Positions 45,732 through 57,833 of a stretch of 64,000 nucleotides of DNA are shown piece after piece. The position numbers and the translations under genes were made by a program. The notes beneath the pieces are model-generated. The model saw only the letters and a list, made by a program, of their open reading frames with translations, did not search any database and had not been told where the DNA came from. Numbering within the stretch: the stretch's first letter is position 1; every line of letters begins with the position of its first letter. The stretch is from Hawksworthiomyces lignivorus (taxonomy: Eukaryota > Ascomycota > Sordariomycetes > Ophiostomatales > Ophiostomataceae), in assembly GCA_002917075.1 (NCBI GenBank), contig NTMA01000053.1, forward strand, positions 219,417 through 283,416. The letters run 5' to 3'.

Positions 45732-47621
45732 ATGGCTATTTACAAGCGCATCTCAGATTTCGCAGAGGAAATCGAGGATGAATTCCAACTCAACGATACC
45801 AGCCAGTTCCTACCCTACGACAAACTAAAAGAATTTGTGACCGAAACCAGAGTACATGAGATGCTCAAAGCAGCAGGAATTAAGGACGAAGATGTCTCGG
45901 ACCTCGCCGATTTCGTCCTTCGCGAAGGTGCCGAGAGGCTCTTCCTCATCCTCGTGTTCATGACGAGTGAAGACCAACAGAAGTTATCAAAGCTGAATGA
46001 TCTGCGGATGGGCAACATCAAAGATGATTTACTACCGCTAGGTTTTGAAAAAGAAAAGGACAGTAAGGTGTCGTACGGAGTCTGCCTAGAGGGTCCTCGC
46101 GATGGGCCGAAGTTTTACTTGTTCAATAACTGGACACGCAACGACCGCAGCTCCCTTGGGTTGAACCAGTGGCAGTTCCTAGCGCCAGTATTCGGGACTG
46201 AGAAATTCCATTACCGCTTTAACGAAGGGCGTGTGCTTCCTTACCTTCGCGTGGACTCGAAACCAGCCAGTAGCGGGTTCTTTGGCGAGGTGTCTAGGAC
46301 AGAGATCCACCCTGCCCATATACCAGCTATAAAAGCGGTAAGAATGCATATGCCTCTCTCCTAACTTCAAATTTCTTAGCTTTCTTCACTGTGGTCAGGT
46401 CTAAGACAAGCATAGAAACCAGGGGCTGAAAGTATCTCGATTGCGGTGAAAAAGGCCAAGCATGATCTCGCTTCCTATTTCGACATCGAGGCCGACAATC
46501 TCCTTAAGCTGAAGCAATTTATCTCGCCGAACCTGATCAGCCCCGTAGCCGCCTACCAGATCAAGGAAGACAAGTGCCTGATTTTCCCCTGGGCTGATGG
46601 TGGCAACTTGGGCAACTACTGGGAGAACAACGAAAAGGATGCTTGCGATAGGGCGAGTCTCCTATGGATTATCGGCCAGTTCGTTGGCATCTGTTCGGCA
46701 CTCGAGATGCTTCATCAGAGTAACTGCCGGCATGGAGATTTAAAGCCAGAGAATATACTCTGGTTCAAAGGCGAGGTAGAAAAGGGAACGCTACAGATTG
46801 CTGACCTGGGGCTCGCAAAGTTTCATGAGAAAGATATGCACACGAAGGATCGCAATGGCATTTGGAGCGTGACGCTCTCTGGAACGGGGAGGTATGAGCC
46901 ACCTGAGACGGACGAAAAGCGGGGAACGAATGACAAACGTTCACGACAGTACGACATCTGGTCCATGGGCTGTATCCTGCAAGAGCTACTAATCTGGTTG
47001 ATATATGGTTTTGAGGCCGTGAGGACGTTTAGAGGCTTAACGAACTATTTTTGGACTAAGTCATGGAATGCCAGGGTGCGACGCAATGTCTATACCATCC
47101 ATCCTTCTGTGAGCTCGCGCATGGACATCATGGATGGCCAATTGAAAGAGAACACGGCTTACAAGGACCTGCTGCGCCTCATCCGCACAAGGCTCTTAGT
47201 TATTCCCGTGTCGGAAGACTACAAGAGCTTCACACAGTATAGGGAGATCGCGAAGGAGGTACACGAAAGTATGCGAGAGATACTGACCAAGTGCAAGTTG
47301 GACGAAGATGAAACTTATCTACTGCCCGTTCGACTGGCCTTCTCTTCCCCAGTCGGCGAAAGTAGGCGCAAGTTCAATAAGATGCACCAGAAGAGTGGAA
47401 ATTTGGCAGCTTCAGAAGATGTGGTCCATATGCCCATTGGCAAGTCCCCGATGGCTTCACTTACTATTCAAGATTCAGTTCTGCAGGAACAAAATGCTGA
47501 GAGGAGTGACGTTCCGCTGCTGCTCGTTCGAGCACCTACCGGAGAAGTCGGTTCAGACTCCCTAAACACGCAGACGTCTAGAATTTTCGATAATCAGGAC
47601 GTAGGTGGAGACCATCAGTAA
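45732..47621 (+). CDS. Protein kinase, fungal HGD/DLG type (first of two)
   Basis: Exons 45732-46337 and 46416-47621 join in phase to 603 residues. The first 170 residues form an alpha-helical, charged domain seen in fungal kinases of this sort. The kinase core has a Gly-loop (SSGFFGEVSRTEI), the ATP-binding Lys in AVKKAK near 214, the catalytic loop HGDLKPENILWF at about 308-319 (HGD in place of HRD), the metal-binding DLG at about 332 (DFG variant) and RYEPPE in place of APE. All key residues are present, so it is probably active on Ser/Thr. The C-terminal 150 residues are polar and likely disordered. The acceptor was chosen to keep the frame (CATAG before AAACCAGGG). It is followed 0.3 kb later by a HET gene in the same direction. 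Confidence 0.82.
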
Positions 47622-47926
47622 TAATGATGCGATATCTCAAGGCTAATTCTTCGAATAGTATGTCAGTGCTCTCCTTCCCAGAACCTTTCAGAAGGTATAC
47701 AAGTTTTACTAACCAGGCTGTATCTCCCAAACAGAACGTCAGTTGATCCTGTTTATCACTTCTCTTCGGTTCTGGTAATACTAACACTGATTATATCCAG
47801 GTGGTAAGGACCTAGTGTAACAGTTGAACCTTGTTGTGGAAGAAGGTTTTTGTTAACTTTTCTAGTTTGTAAGTTTCCCCTCCGAATTATGGCAAAAGAA
47901 TGGTCCTAGATAATAAGACTATTTAG
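47622..47926. other. Short spacer between kinase and HET gene
   Basis: No gene recognised. It must hold the kinase 3' end and the HET promoter or first exon. A short open frame at about 47636-47730 could be a missing first exon but could not be joined. Confidence 0.35.
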
Positions 47927-50056
47927 CAATCAAGCAAACTTAACGGCATCTGGGATTGCGTTCCAGATAATGCCTTCGCGGTCGATTTATTCAGTCTCAT
48001 AGAATGGGACCGGGTCAAACCCAATATAGAAGAAGCCCCAGTTTTCTTGTGCTCGAGGTGCAGCACTATTAACTCAACACGCCTCTTCAGTCCTAAATGT
48101 AATCTCTCGGAATTGATATCAAAGGCTCAAGAGTGTGATTTATGCGGATTACTCTTTAATTCTCTAGACACGCACGGATTCAAAGTGCCCCAAGTAGTCT
48201 CGCTGCGCCAAAATGGGGCTGTCGTTGGTGTCAAAGATGGACCAGATCTGCTCTCCTTATACGCCGAACCAAGTATGTGAACAACCCCTGGCTTGGGGAT
48301 TGGGGAATGAGAATATTTCTGACACATGTAACTTAATAAAATAGGCTCAAGTTGTCCAGACGGGACACAATTTGGCCTCCCCAAGCTCTTCGACCAGGCG
48401 AGCGAAGACCAATTCATTCTTCTTAAAGAATGGATCCGCACATGCGACTCGACCCACGAAAGCTGTCGCCATGACGAATTGATAAACGCACCAGATCCTG
48501 AGAAAAACAAGGATACAGTTTTACCGTCCCGTCTCCTCGATCTCGGACGCGGCCCCACCGACCTTCACCTCCGCCTCGTCGACTCAGCCTCTCTTGGGTC
48601 ACCTTCCCAGATCCAATATGCGGCGCTGAGCCACTGCTGGGGACTCCTCTCCGAAGTTCAAAAATTCTGCACATATAAGCATAATATCGCGGACTTCAAG
48701 CAGTCTATTAATTTCAAGCACCTACCGCACACATTCCGCAACGCTGTCACAGTAACCCGGGGCATTGGGATCCGATACCTCTGGATCGACTCGCTGTGCA
48801 TCGTGCAAGATGATAAAGCGGACTGGGAACACGAAGCGAGGCGGATGGGGCAGGTGTTCAATGCCGCGTACGTTACCATTGCAGCAAGCGCGGCAAGGTC
48901 GTCGCTCGAAGGGTTTTTGAGGGACAGACCAGTGAGGCCATGCGTGCATGTGCAAATTCAAGATCAAGAGAAGAAAGAAGTCGGAGAAGATCCAGAGAGG
49001 GGAGTAAGTGGCGGGGTGACGAAGACGATATACGTGTGCCCAGCCATCGACGACTTCTATCGCGACGTTGAGCTAAGCGAACTGAATCGCCGAGGCTGGG
49101 TGCTGCAGGAGCGGGCACTGTCCCGGCGCACCATCTTCTTTACCAGGACACAAGCGTATTGGGAGTGCGGGGCTGGTGTGCGCTGTGAGACGTTGGCGAG
49201 GCTACATAAGTGATTATCCTGATTCCTTTCATTGCTGTGTTCTTCTATTTCTCCTTTCTATGCGGTATCTTATCTGAAATAATGTTTGGCCTGACAAATC
49301 ATATCCAGCTCCAAAGCCGCCTTCCTCGGAGACGCTAACTTCCCAAAGTCTGCACTCGAATATTACCGCGACGGCCGGCAGATGCTTGTGCAAGACCTAT
49401 ACGAACGCTATTCGAACCAGGCGTTTACGAAACCCGCGGACCGAGCTGTTGCGATATTGGGCATACAAGAGCGTTTAGCGAAGGCGTTTCAGACGCGGGC
49501 CGCGTACGGATTCTTTGGCTTGTACTTCGCTCGAGGTCTGCTGTGGAAGCGGCACGATGTTGGGCACATGGTGAGGATTGCGCCTTATCGATTTGTGGGA
49601 GGGGAAGAGGGAGGAGCAGGCGGGCCACCGTCGTGGTCTTGGTTTTCAAAGGAGGGCTCCATAAAGTATATGGAGCTCAAGTTCAAGGAGGTGATCTGGG
49701 CGACGGAAGAATTTGAGAATCCTTTTGCGAAGTGGAAAAAGGGAAAGAGTGGGGGGAGAAGTTTAGCAATCCTGCGTGGGCTATCAAGGACACTGAACGC
49801 CACAGATTTGGAGATATTGACGTCTGTCACGTTTGACGATAAGCGGGAGTTCCAAGTTGATGACCTTCGTTGTGTGGTCATCGGAAGGGACAAAATCGAA
49901 GGACACATGGAGAACCCCAGGCATCATGTTTTAATCATACACCGTGTTGTTATAAAGGAAGCTACAGAAGCAAACGACTTGTACGAGAGGGTGGGGGCTG
50001 CATCACTGAGACCGTGGCAAGTAGGAAGGGAAGTATCGTGGGTATCTATTCGCTGA
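47927..50056 (+). CDS. HET-domain protein (heterokaryon incompatibility)
   Basis: Exons up to 48272, 48345-49209 and 49309-50056 join in phase and give about 650 residues. The 5' end is unresolved: the frame is open from 47927 with no ATG, so a short upstream exon is likely. The start holds the Cys-rich lead typical of HET proteins (FLCSRCSTINSTRLF, CDLCGLL). The HET domain is complete: QYAALSHCWG near 48615, RYLWIDSLCIVQDD, EARRMGQVFNAAYVTIAA, then RGWVLQERALSRRTIFF. A conserved end, GGPPSWSWFSKEG, precedes the C-terminal region. HET domains induce cell death when incompatible partners meet. Introns are 72 and 99 bases. It lies between two protein kinase genes, all transcribed in the same direction. 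Confidence 0.82.
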
Positions 50057-50316
50057 GAAGTTGATGTATAGTATCTACGCCAGTAATACAATCTAATCCC
50101 TAAGGAGGTTTTTGGCATTCACAATACCTGTCGGATTATCTCGCAATGCCTCAGACGTCCTTATCTTTACGCCGGCTACCATTTACCATTCTTCTAACTT
50201 GGTCATCGCTATATACATGTTGTAACCCACTCAGATAAAGCAGAGCTATTAAGCGCCCTCATATGCTGCATTTAATAAATTACACCGGGTTAATCTTTGG
50301 GACTCTCCGACACCGC

Positions 50317-50697
50317 CTATGATCGAGGAGCCCTCGCATCTTTCAACACCTCCTCAGCTAACTTGATATCTCTGAGTCTCTGTTTCCATTCTGGGAGATC
50401 CTTTTGCCGGCCCTCCGGATCTGCCGCTTGTAACATAGATTCCTGTAGTTGTTGTCTGTTAGGAATGCTTTCGTTTAGCGATGAGGAGACTGTTTCACTT
50501 ACAAAGTCAGCACCGATCGCCGTGCGATCGATGTATACGACATAGATGTTCCGCCGTAGGGATATCTGGACGTGGTCTTCTCCATACTTTGCTAAGAGTC
50601 TGTCGGACAAGTCTCGCGGGTGAATACGATCTGGGTGTTCTGTCATAACGACAGAATTTGAATCTGCCCGTACTAGTTTCAATCCGGACTGTGACAT
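50317..50697 (-). CDS. Small orphan protein, 126 residues
   Basis: An uninterrupted frame from the ATG at 50697 to the stop at 50317. It is charged, with alternating helix- and strand-like segments (DLSDRLLAKYGEDHVQISLR, RNIYVVYIDRTA) and a helical, Glu/Lys/Arg-rich C terminus. No signal peptide, membrane helix or known family is recognised. Its amino-acid make-up is gene-like and it sits between the HET gene and the second kinase on the opposite strand. It may be single-exon. Confidence 0.5.
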   Translation of the reverse strand: MSQSGLKLVRADSNSVVMTEHPDRIHPRDLSDRLLAKYGEDHVQISLRRNIYVVYIDRTAIGADFVSETVSSSLNESIPNRQQLQESMLQAADPEGRQKDLPEWKQRLRDIKLAEEVLKDARAPRS

Positions 50698-52381
50698 AGT
50701 ATGCTCGATGTAAACTATACAAAGGAAATTTTTTTGAATCGCTAGGCCGTACTGTGACGAAACGCGGCTGTCGATGTAGAGTTTAGTCGTATTTATTAGC
50801 TAATTCTAATTATTTACATCTACGCTAGGAGATACGCTGTCGTTGTAGAAGAGGGAAGAAAGACTCCTAATTATAGGAATGATTTGAAAGTGGCAATGAA
50901 ACTTGTTCTGAATCTAATAATGTGGCCGCCTGTCGATTGGTTAGTTGTGTAGGGGCGTCGCGTCGCCTAAACAAATGCCAACAGACGAAAGGGGTAAATG
51001 AGGCAAAAATAATATTTCTCGGTTGCCGTGTTGAGCCATACACTCCTCCTGCGGCACGGGGCGACATAGTCACCAGGCGAGACACCTTTGGGAGTGCCAG
51101 CGTCGTATCAACTTTGGTGCATTCCTGGCCAGTGGCGTGCAAAGCAGTGAGGCTGACTCGCGCCCACGGCTGGACAATTAATTTCTAATCCTTGCTTCCC
51201 CAAAGTACCCGCCGTCTCCAGTGCTGTTTGATGCTTGAGGGCTCCAATCGAATTTCACTTTCTAGATCCTGTCAGCCTAGGTGGCTTGCACATTTCAGTA
51301 GAGCGCCTAAAATGAAGTACTCGCCCAATACCAAGTCAATCGAAAATTGTCATCTGTTAGGTTCTAGCGTACGGAGTACAGTGCATTTTCTTTTCTTTTC
51401 TTTTTTTAATTTAATTTTTTTGAATTCTAAACAGAGACAACCAGTCTGAAATGCTCCCTTATTCTTGGATGGGACGAGTTTTTCTAATGTCAGTTGAGCT
51501 GAGCTGAGATTTGTCTTCCAAGACTAACGATTGGCCTCTCACGGAAGAAATGCCCAGCCACAAAACGTATTGAAGGTCTAAACGACCTAGTGCTAATCTT
51601 GATCTTATCCATAGGTACAGTAAATCTTTGAGAAAACCTCTCTGCTCAGAACACAGTCGTATCTTAGGATGGTGGCCCGAGTTATATGAGAACTGAAGAG
51701 TACTTCGATCTTTGAAGCAGGGCAATGATTAAGAAGCAGCATTGGCTACATAGCCGTGTGTGAATGTGACCTTTAACATCGTCTTCAATTCAGCCTTGAT
51801 CAGATGCGCCTGAGCATAGCAGCCTAGTGTGCCTGACAGAAGAAAAAGCTGCAAAGCCATCTACTATTCGCCAGGAACGGGGTGCGCGATTTCTTGCCCA
51901 CTGTACACTGCTTTGTCACTGCAAATCCTCTCAGCTTGGTACCGCGACAAAGTTCAGGCGCTCTGCCATCGAAACGGCGTCTCAGCCACTAATATGGGAG
52001 CCTCGATCAGAGCCTGGTCAAAACTGGCGATGGTGTACACACCAAAAAGCAGTTGTAGTATCTTCAGAAATTGGCGTTCAACCTGCGTAGTCGGCTAGGC
52101 GTAGCCCTCTTTATGGGATTGTTTGAGCCGCATAGCCTCATCCCGTTGGCCATAATGGCCTTTCTAGTCAATTTAAGGATGAGAGGACACCCACCTTACT
52201 GTCTACGCAAACGCAACCATCACAGTGCAAAGTGTATATGTTGCGAATTATACTTCTATGCTAAGGCTACGCCGTTTATAACGTTTCGACGAAATCCAAA
52301 GTCGAGCCATTTTACATCGTGGGGAGATTCGATAATCCAAATGCTTTGGCTTCACAGCTGAAGCTGAAGATGATGTGAAGT
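50698..52381. other. Spacer, no gene recognised
   Basis: A 1.7-kb AT-rich stretch. A TACGGAGTA word occurs at 51370-51378, followed by a T-rich run at 51388-51422. Small overlapping frames at 51827-52100 show no family signature. Confidence 0.45.
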
Positions 52382-54982
52382 ATGGCATCTAGCAACGCTA
52401 CACAGGGTACACTTCCAATGCATGAGCGCCTAATAAGCGTGCCTGCCACGCTACGGGACCGAGCCGTGACAGGTCCTCTCTTTCCACAGGGTTTGGGTCC
52501 TCTGGAAATGCGATACAACATCAACGCGGAGCCGATGCCCTGGAAGAAAAACGAGTTCCAAGGAGGCACTAGACCGGGCCTAATTGTGAACGATCCCGAG
52601 GGGGGCAGTCGGGAACCAAACGACGATGACTACCGAGGACGGCCACTCAGTTTTGAGCGAAGGTTGGAGGATGGTGGTGATGATAGCCCTCTCTCACCAA
52701 CATCGGAGACAGGAGAAAGCGATGCGTCTTCCGTCGTCTCGGTATGGGATTTGGGATTCAGTACTGCACCGTTCCCCACTATGAAGAGGATCCACGCAGG
52801 GGATCCACTCGGGAAAATCATGGACGCCGAAGAGCTCCGTTGTTATCTCGGTTTCGAAGCACAAGCCGTTGTTGGTGTTGAGCAGTTGATTAGGGAAATA
52901 GTGGAAAAAAACTTGAACGTGAGCAAGATGGATCACAGTGAGTATTTACCTATAGATGCATTCGAGAAAATCTTTTGCATCGAGTCCATCAAAGCCTTGG
53001 CGAGCGAATTGTATCCCGAGGACAACAAGCTGCAATTGTGTGATAAGATTAACCATCTGTTATGCCGGAGACGAATACTCGGGATCTTGGTATTGATGGA
53101 AAAACTTGACCTTTGCTGCTGGTTCATTAGAGAAGAGATCCGGGACGACGACCTCCCAATCAGACACACAAGAGGAAAAAAGCGAGAATTCAGCCTCCGG
53201 GCATCCGACGGCGGGTCTATGAATACGACGTTATTCGCACAATGGAAAAGGCTACACGTTGACCTCTTCTATGTCTATCAAGCCATGTTCTTCGTCCCCT
53301 TTTTTGACATCCAGGGTGACAGACTGTGTTCCTACGTGCTCGACCAGCATATCAGGTTGCCGTGGGAGGAGTGCGAATATAAGACGAGCGGCGGAAACGG
53401 GATGGTGCATCAAGTTCAGATCCATCCGAGCCACCACAACTTCCAAGAGTCTCAGGCACGCCAAATACCATCCAACTCGAATGACGATCAGAAACCCTTG
53501 TACTTCGCCCTCAAAGAAATCGACGCTCCTGACCGCGAGACCTACCGTCGCGAGCTGCTAGCCCTGGAAAAAACCTGCCATCAGGTCCAGAAGGAGAAGC
53601 ACTTGATCAAGCTCCTACTCACGTTCAAGCACGGCAACAAGTACTACCTCCTCTTTGAGTGGGCCGACGGCAACCTTGAGGAATTCTGGGAGAAGAGGAA
53701 GATACCGCAGCCGCCGAGCCCCGCCGTCGCACGATGGGCAGCTGAACAGTGTCATGGCATCGCCTGCGCTGTTAAGAGGATACATGGGCTGACAACATGG
53801 CAAAAGGATCAACGAAGAAAGAGGTCGTCGTCACTGGACGCTACTCTCGCTGTAGATCCAGCGTCTAACAAGGAGTGGGGACGGCATGGGGATATCAAGC
53901 CGAATAACATCCTTTGGTTTTCCTCATATAGCCCGCGACATGAGAAAGGAAAGGAGAAAAGTCAGGACCATGACGATGCGTTGCTGCCTTTCGATGAAGA
54001 ACGCGACCTCCTCGTCGTCTCTGACCTGGGTCTTACGAGGTACCACTCGCGCCTGACAAAATCCCGGGTACTGCATACGAATGTTGAGGGCCTGACCTGG
54101 AGCTATCGCCCACCGGAGATGGACATGCCGCCGTACATGATTTCTCCGAAATACGACATATGGTCCCTGGGCTGTGTCTTCCTCGAATTTTGTATATGGT
54201 ATCTTGAGGGTGTAGATGCGGTTCGGAAATTCGAGGACGAGCGATACAATCAGGACAAGTCCATATATCCTAAGACTAGAGAGGATAAATATTTCGACAT
54301 AATGGAAAATGACGAAGGCGTCCTGCAGACAGAGGTCAAACCAGTTGTCGGGGAGGTAAGTCGTTACTCTGAATGTTCTGAATCTTTGAGAACAACAGAG
54401 CCAGGATGTTTTGCTACGTGTCTAGCATCTGCTACTCTTATGACTAACTTTGTCATAGTGGATCGCGCGACTCCGCGACTTTGATACATCTGGGCTATTC
54501 GTGAAGCCAATGCTAGATCTCATCGAAACAAAAATGCTTCGCACCAAACAGGAGGATCGTTGGACCATTGATTTAATATGTACCGAGATCAGACAGAAAA
54601 TCCTGAATGCAATGCCAAAATCTCCGCCTTCAGAGGGGTGTTTGTCACCAACATCAGTCTATAAGGTTGAACAACCCCCGTTGGCCAGTCTAGGAGCCAC
54701 CGAAGTAAGTGCAAAATCAGAGCCAGACAACTCTCAGATTTGGTATATGATATGCTGACTATGACCCATCTTCCTTGGCAGCAGTCACAAGAGAACCAGG
54801 CAGAGACAACGACGCCACTAACGCTCGATGCCTTAGTTCAACATGCCGAGGGAAACGTCGACTCCATTTCTGCAGCAACAAGACGTCCACGCACTCTCAT
54901 ATTACAATCCGAATCTAGCAACGGAGAACTTGCCGTAGCATACCGCCAAAGCAGCCCTCATAGAAGACGGTCTTGTCCATAA
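52382..54982 (+). CDS. Protein kinase, fungal HGD/DLG type (second of two)
   Basis: Exons 52382-54355, 54459-54704 and 54782-54982 join in phase to 806 residues. About 340 residues of N-terminal region precede the kinase, including an acidic linker (SPLSPTSETGESD) and a helical domain with CRRRILGILVLMEKLDLCCW. The kinase core has GGNGMVHQVQIH as Gly-loop, YFALKEID with the ATP-binding Lys near 379, the catalytic loop RHGDIKPNNILWF near 500, the DLG near 548, and YRPPEMDMP in place of APE. It is closely similar in design to the kinase at 45.7-47.6 kb: the N-terminal domain, HGD, ILWF and DLG are shared. The C-terminal tail is Ser/Thr/Gln-rich. It is probably active; substrates are unknown. 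Confidence 0.84.
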
Positions 54983-55757
54983 CAAGAACAACACCTTACT
55001 CTACTATTATTAACTAGGCAATTGTACGTTAAGTATACGACGGCGCGGTCTTATGGTAGTGATATGATTGAAGCTATTACAAGGCTAGAAATAATAGTCT
55101 AAACTAACGGCAGTCAAAAAGACGGCAGAATCTTCGGGTATGTAGGAAATAAAGTATATAGCAAGCGCAAGATGCACGTATGTAAGCGAGCATTAGTTCC
55201 GTATATATATAAATTGAAGTTGTTCTGTTTTTGTATGAAATCGTGTTGGTAAACGCGTAGCACCTGGATTTATCGAGCTGTTTCGTCACTCGAGAAACGT
55301 ATTTCGCAACCAACATTCAGCTAAAGGCAACATGAATGGGAAGCACAACAACTCTTGACTCCCTAACTGCTATCAAGGCAGTCTCGCCCCCCCTGTTATT
55401 CGGTACTCATATAACATAAGAGTAGAAAAAAATAAAGATTACGAATTTTGTAATATACACTGATAATTAAATTTATATTTTATTTAATGTTTTAGTTATC
55501 TAGAGAAAACATGTGCGTATTCAATATATCATAATTACATTAATCGGCGTAGTTGTGGCGGAGCAAAGTCTGCCTGAAGCGCAGCATGCCATTCACATCA
55601 ATAGCCGCTCTAAAAGGCGCACTGGCGGATGACAACTGTTAATGGCGGCCTCGTCTGCATTCATTATATATTTGACCAAAATTATTTAACCTTATTCCAC
55701 GACATGAATCTGATTTTTAAACAGTCTAACAAAAGAAAAAAAAAATCAACCTTGAAA
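54983..55757. other. Spacer before the ankyrin-associated gene
   Basis: No gene recognised. The stretch 55420-55530 is very AT-rich. The open frame before 55758 has non-family sequence and a later ATG is preferred. Confidence 0.45.
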
Positions 55758-56759
55758 ATGCCTTCTGACTTCCCCGAGGAATATATCTTTACGCTTCGGC
55801 GGCCGCTTCCTGCATCGGAGTTCCCTACCAAAGGCCATGCGCAAGTGCTCAAGCTAAACGAAACGACAAAGAGGTTCTATATCGAGAGTGTCAAGTACAA
55901 TAATCTCTCGCCAAAACAGGTCTACGACAAATTCGAGGCTGAAATTCAAGACGCCGTGTCTGCGCATGGCTTTTATCACAACCCCCCCACGGTGATCTAC
56001 ATTGCCTTGTCCGAGCCGCTGCGAAGCAGCTTTCACCAGGTCGTGGACGTCTGCCGCGGCTTGCCGCCTCCTGGGACGGCAGCGTCGGTGGAAGCTGCCA
56101 ATGCGGCTGTCCAGGAATCTACGGGTATTTCGCTGCTGGCGTCGGCCGTCGTGCGCGAGCTGCTTCTCTATATCGCCGTGACCAGCGACCAAATCACCTC
56201 GCGCCGCACTCCTCGTCAGACACAAAACATAGCTGCTATCGCAGACGCCGGACCGCCCTCAGACGAGCCTGCAACAATGATGTTTCGCAATTACATGGGC
56301 TACTACGAGGGCGATGGTGGAGAACAAATTATGAAGCCGCGTGCCGAGATGGCGCTCTTACGGGGTGGGTGGCAACTACTGACATGGCGCGCAACCTTGG
56401 CGCTGAGCAACTGGCCAGATTACGAGGATCTTGAGCAAATCGTTGAGCTGGAAACAGGGGCGCGGGAACTCCTGCAGCTGCTTGTTAAGCGAGACTATAT
56501 CCATATCTCACCTATAAACAAAGCTATGGAGAATTTGCTTTGCGAGGTCGCAGCGCGAGGTAGCGTAGCGGTGTTGAGAACGATTCTTGGCGACGGTGGC
56601 CTGCTTCCCGTTCAAAGTTTGCCCGCGGACCTACAAGCAAAAATCCTGTTCAAAGTTATTCGCGCGTCCTCGGAGCCCTTCAAAGAGGACCGGACGACTA
56701 TGCTGACCTATTTGCTGGACGATTTGGGCTTCGATCCAAACGGACAGACATCCCACTAG
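55758..56759 (+). CDS. Ankyrin-associated protein, truncated by an in-frame stop
   Basis: The chosen ATG at 55758 (MPSDFPEEYIFTLRR) gives 333 residues to a TAG at 56757-56759. The N-terminal 300 residues have no recognised domain; they include HNPPTVIYIALSEPLRSSFH and a helical part. The last residues (LTYLLDDLGFDPN) are the end of an ankyrin-like repeat. Directly after the TAG the same frame reads QIRQTPLHVAMRKKNDEVARL, a clear ankyrin repeat, then a second frameshift. So the protein probably once continued into an ankyrin array and has been cut short. The N-terminal region may still be expressed. It lies downstream of the second kinase, in the same direction. Confidence 0.65.
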   Translation: MPSDFPEEYIFTLRRPLPASEFPTKGHAQVLKLNETTKRFYIESVKYNNLSPKQVYDKFEAEIQDAVSAHGFYHNPPTVIYIALSEPLRSSFHQVVDVCRGLPPPGTAASVEAANAAVQESTGISLLASAVVRELLLYIAVTSDQITSRRTPRQTQNIAAIADAGPPSDEPATMMFRNYMGYYEGDGGEQIMKPRAEMALLRGGWQLLTWRATLALSNWPDYEDLEQIVELETGARELLQLLVKRDYIHISPINKAMENLLCEVAARGSVAVLRTILGDGGLLPVQSLPADLQAKILFKVIRASSEPFKEDRTTMLTYLLDDLGFDPNGQTSH

Positions 56760-56935
56760 GCGAGGCTGCCTCATGAGCGTGGCCAGATTCGCCAAACACC
56801 TCTGCATGTAGCAATGAGGAAGAAAAATGACGAAGTGGCACGTCTGCTTGTGGAAAGGGGGCGAGCATGGATGCTAAGGACGAGGACGGGCAGACGCGGC
56901 CGAGCTGGGATCTTTGTAAGGTGTTTAATGTAGCG
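56760..56935 (+). pseudogene. Ankyrin-repeat remnant after a nonsense codon
   Basis: Codons 56760 to about 56865 continue the upstream frame as an ankyrin repeat (TPLHVAMRKKNDEVARLLVE). A further piece, MDAKDEDGQT, lies in another frame from about 56869, so a frameshift follows the stop. No further repeats are seen. Confidence 0.65.
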
Positions 56936-57833
56936 GGTTGGACTTAGGACCGCGAGTCACATAGAAAAACCATAGGCGCGATTCAGATAGACTCTTCTAA
57001 GCCGAGAATGAAGTTCAACCCACATGGGTATTTGATCTCCCCGATAATGTGGCCCTCAGTATGTTGCATCGCATCCCACATTTTAGGAACCACAAATGAA
57101 GTGTCCGCGTCTTCTCATCATTCCATCCCAGTGCGTCAATTTTTTCTACAGTTAGCTAGTGCGTAGAAAAGGGAATGTTTGTAAGACGACTTAGTTGTGC
57201 TGTACACGTGCGCATTATGCATACACTAAAGGGCGAATTAAGTGTCGCTGATACTTCTATTTATTGCTTTCAACGACCGCGGGGTAAGCCTGTGGCAAGC
57301 CTGGCTGTAAGAGATACATTTTTAGCAATGAGGCTGGCAAGTGTTGAGTTTTCTTAGGCTTTCAGCCAACGATGCCTCCAATTTCACGTAATACTGCCAA
57401 ATCACGCTCCTCCTGAGTCATAGTGTCCAACGTAATTACTAGTCGTTACCGCATTGTATGAAATAGTAGCCTATATGAACTATTATTCCTGTGCCCTTAT
57501 TGCATACAATTGATATACGCTCTCTTGTTTTATTGGACAAAAACAAACTATTGGCCTGATCAACTTATACAGAGCGAGGTGGCTTTGTAACAGTAAAGTA
57601 ATATAGGTTTAGGTATCTCAGGATGACGAACTATATTGGCGAAGAGAGTATTTAAAGACCGGCTGAGTTTAAATGAAGCAAAGAAAAGAGAGCGGACTAT
57701 AAGTAATTTCCTTTGTCCTCTATAGTCTCGTAGTGTAATTACCGACGCGTCGGCTGCTATTCGATGCAACCAAGTCTGCCTGTCGCTAGGACCATCATCC
57801 TCGTAGTTGAGAGGCCGCCGTACATCGGGATCC
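56936..57833. other. Spacer at the 3' side of the transporter gene
   Basis: No gene recognised in 0.9 kb. A reverse-strand open frame at 57560-57877 overlaps the transporter C terminus in another frame and lacks family signatures. Confidence 0.45.
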
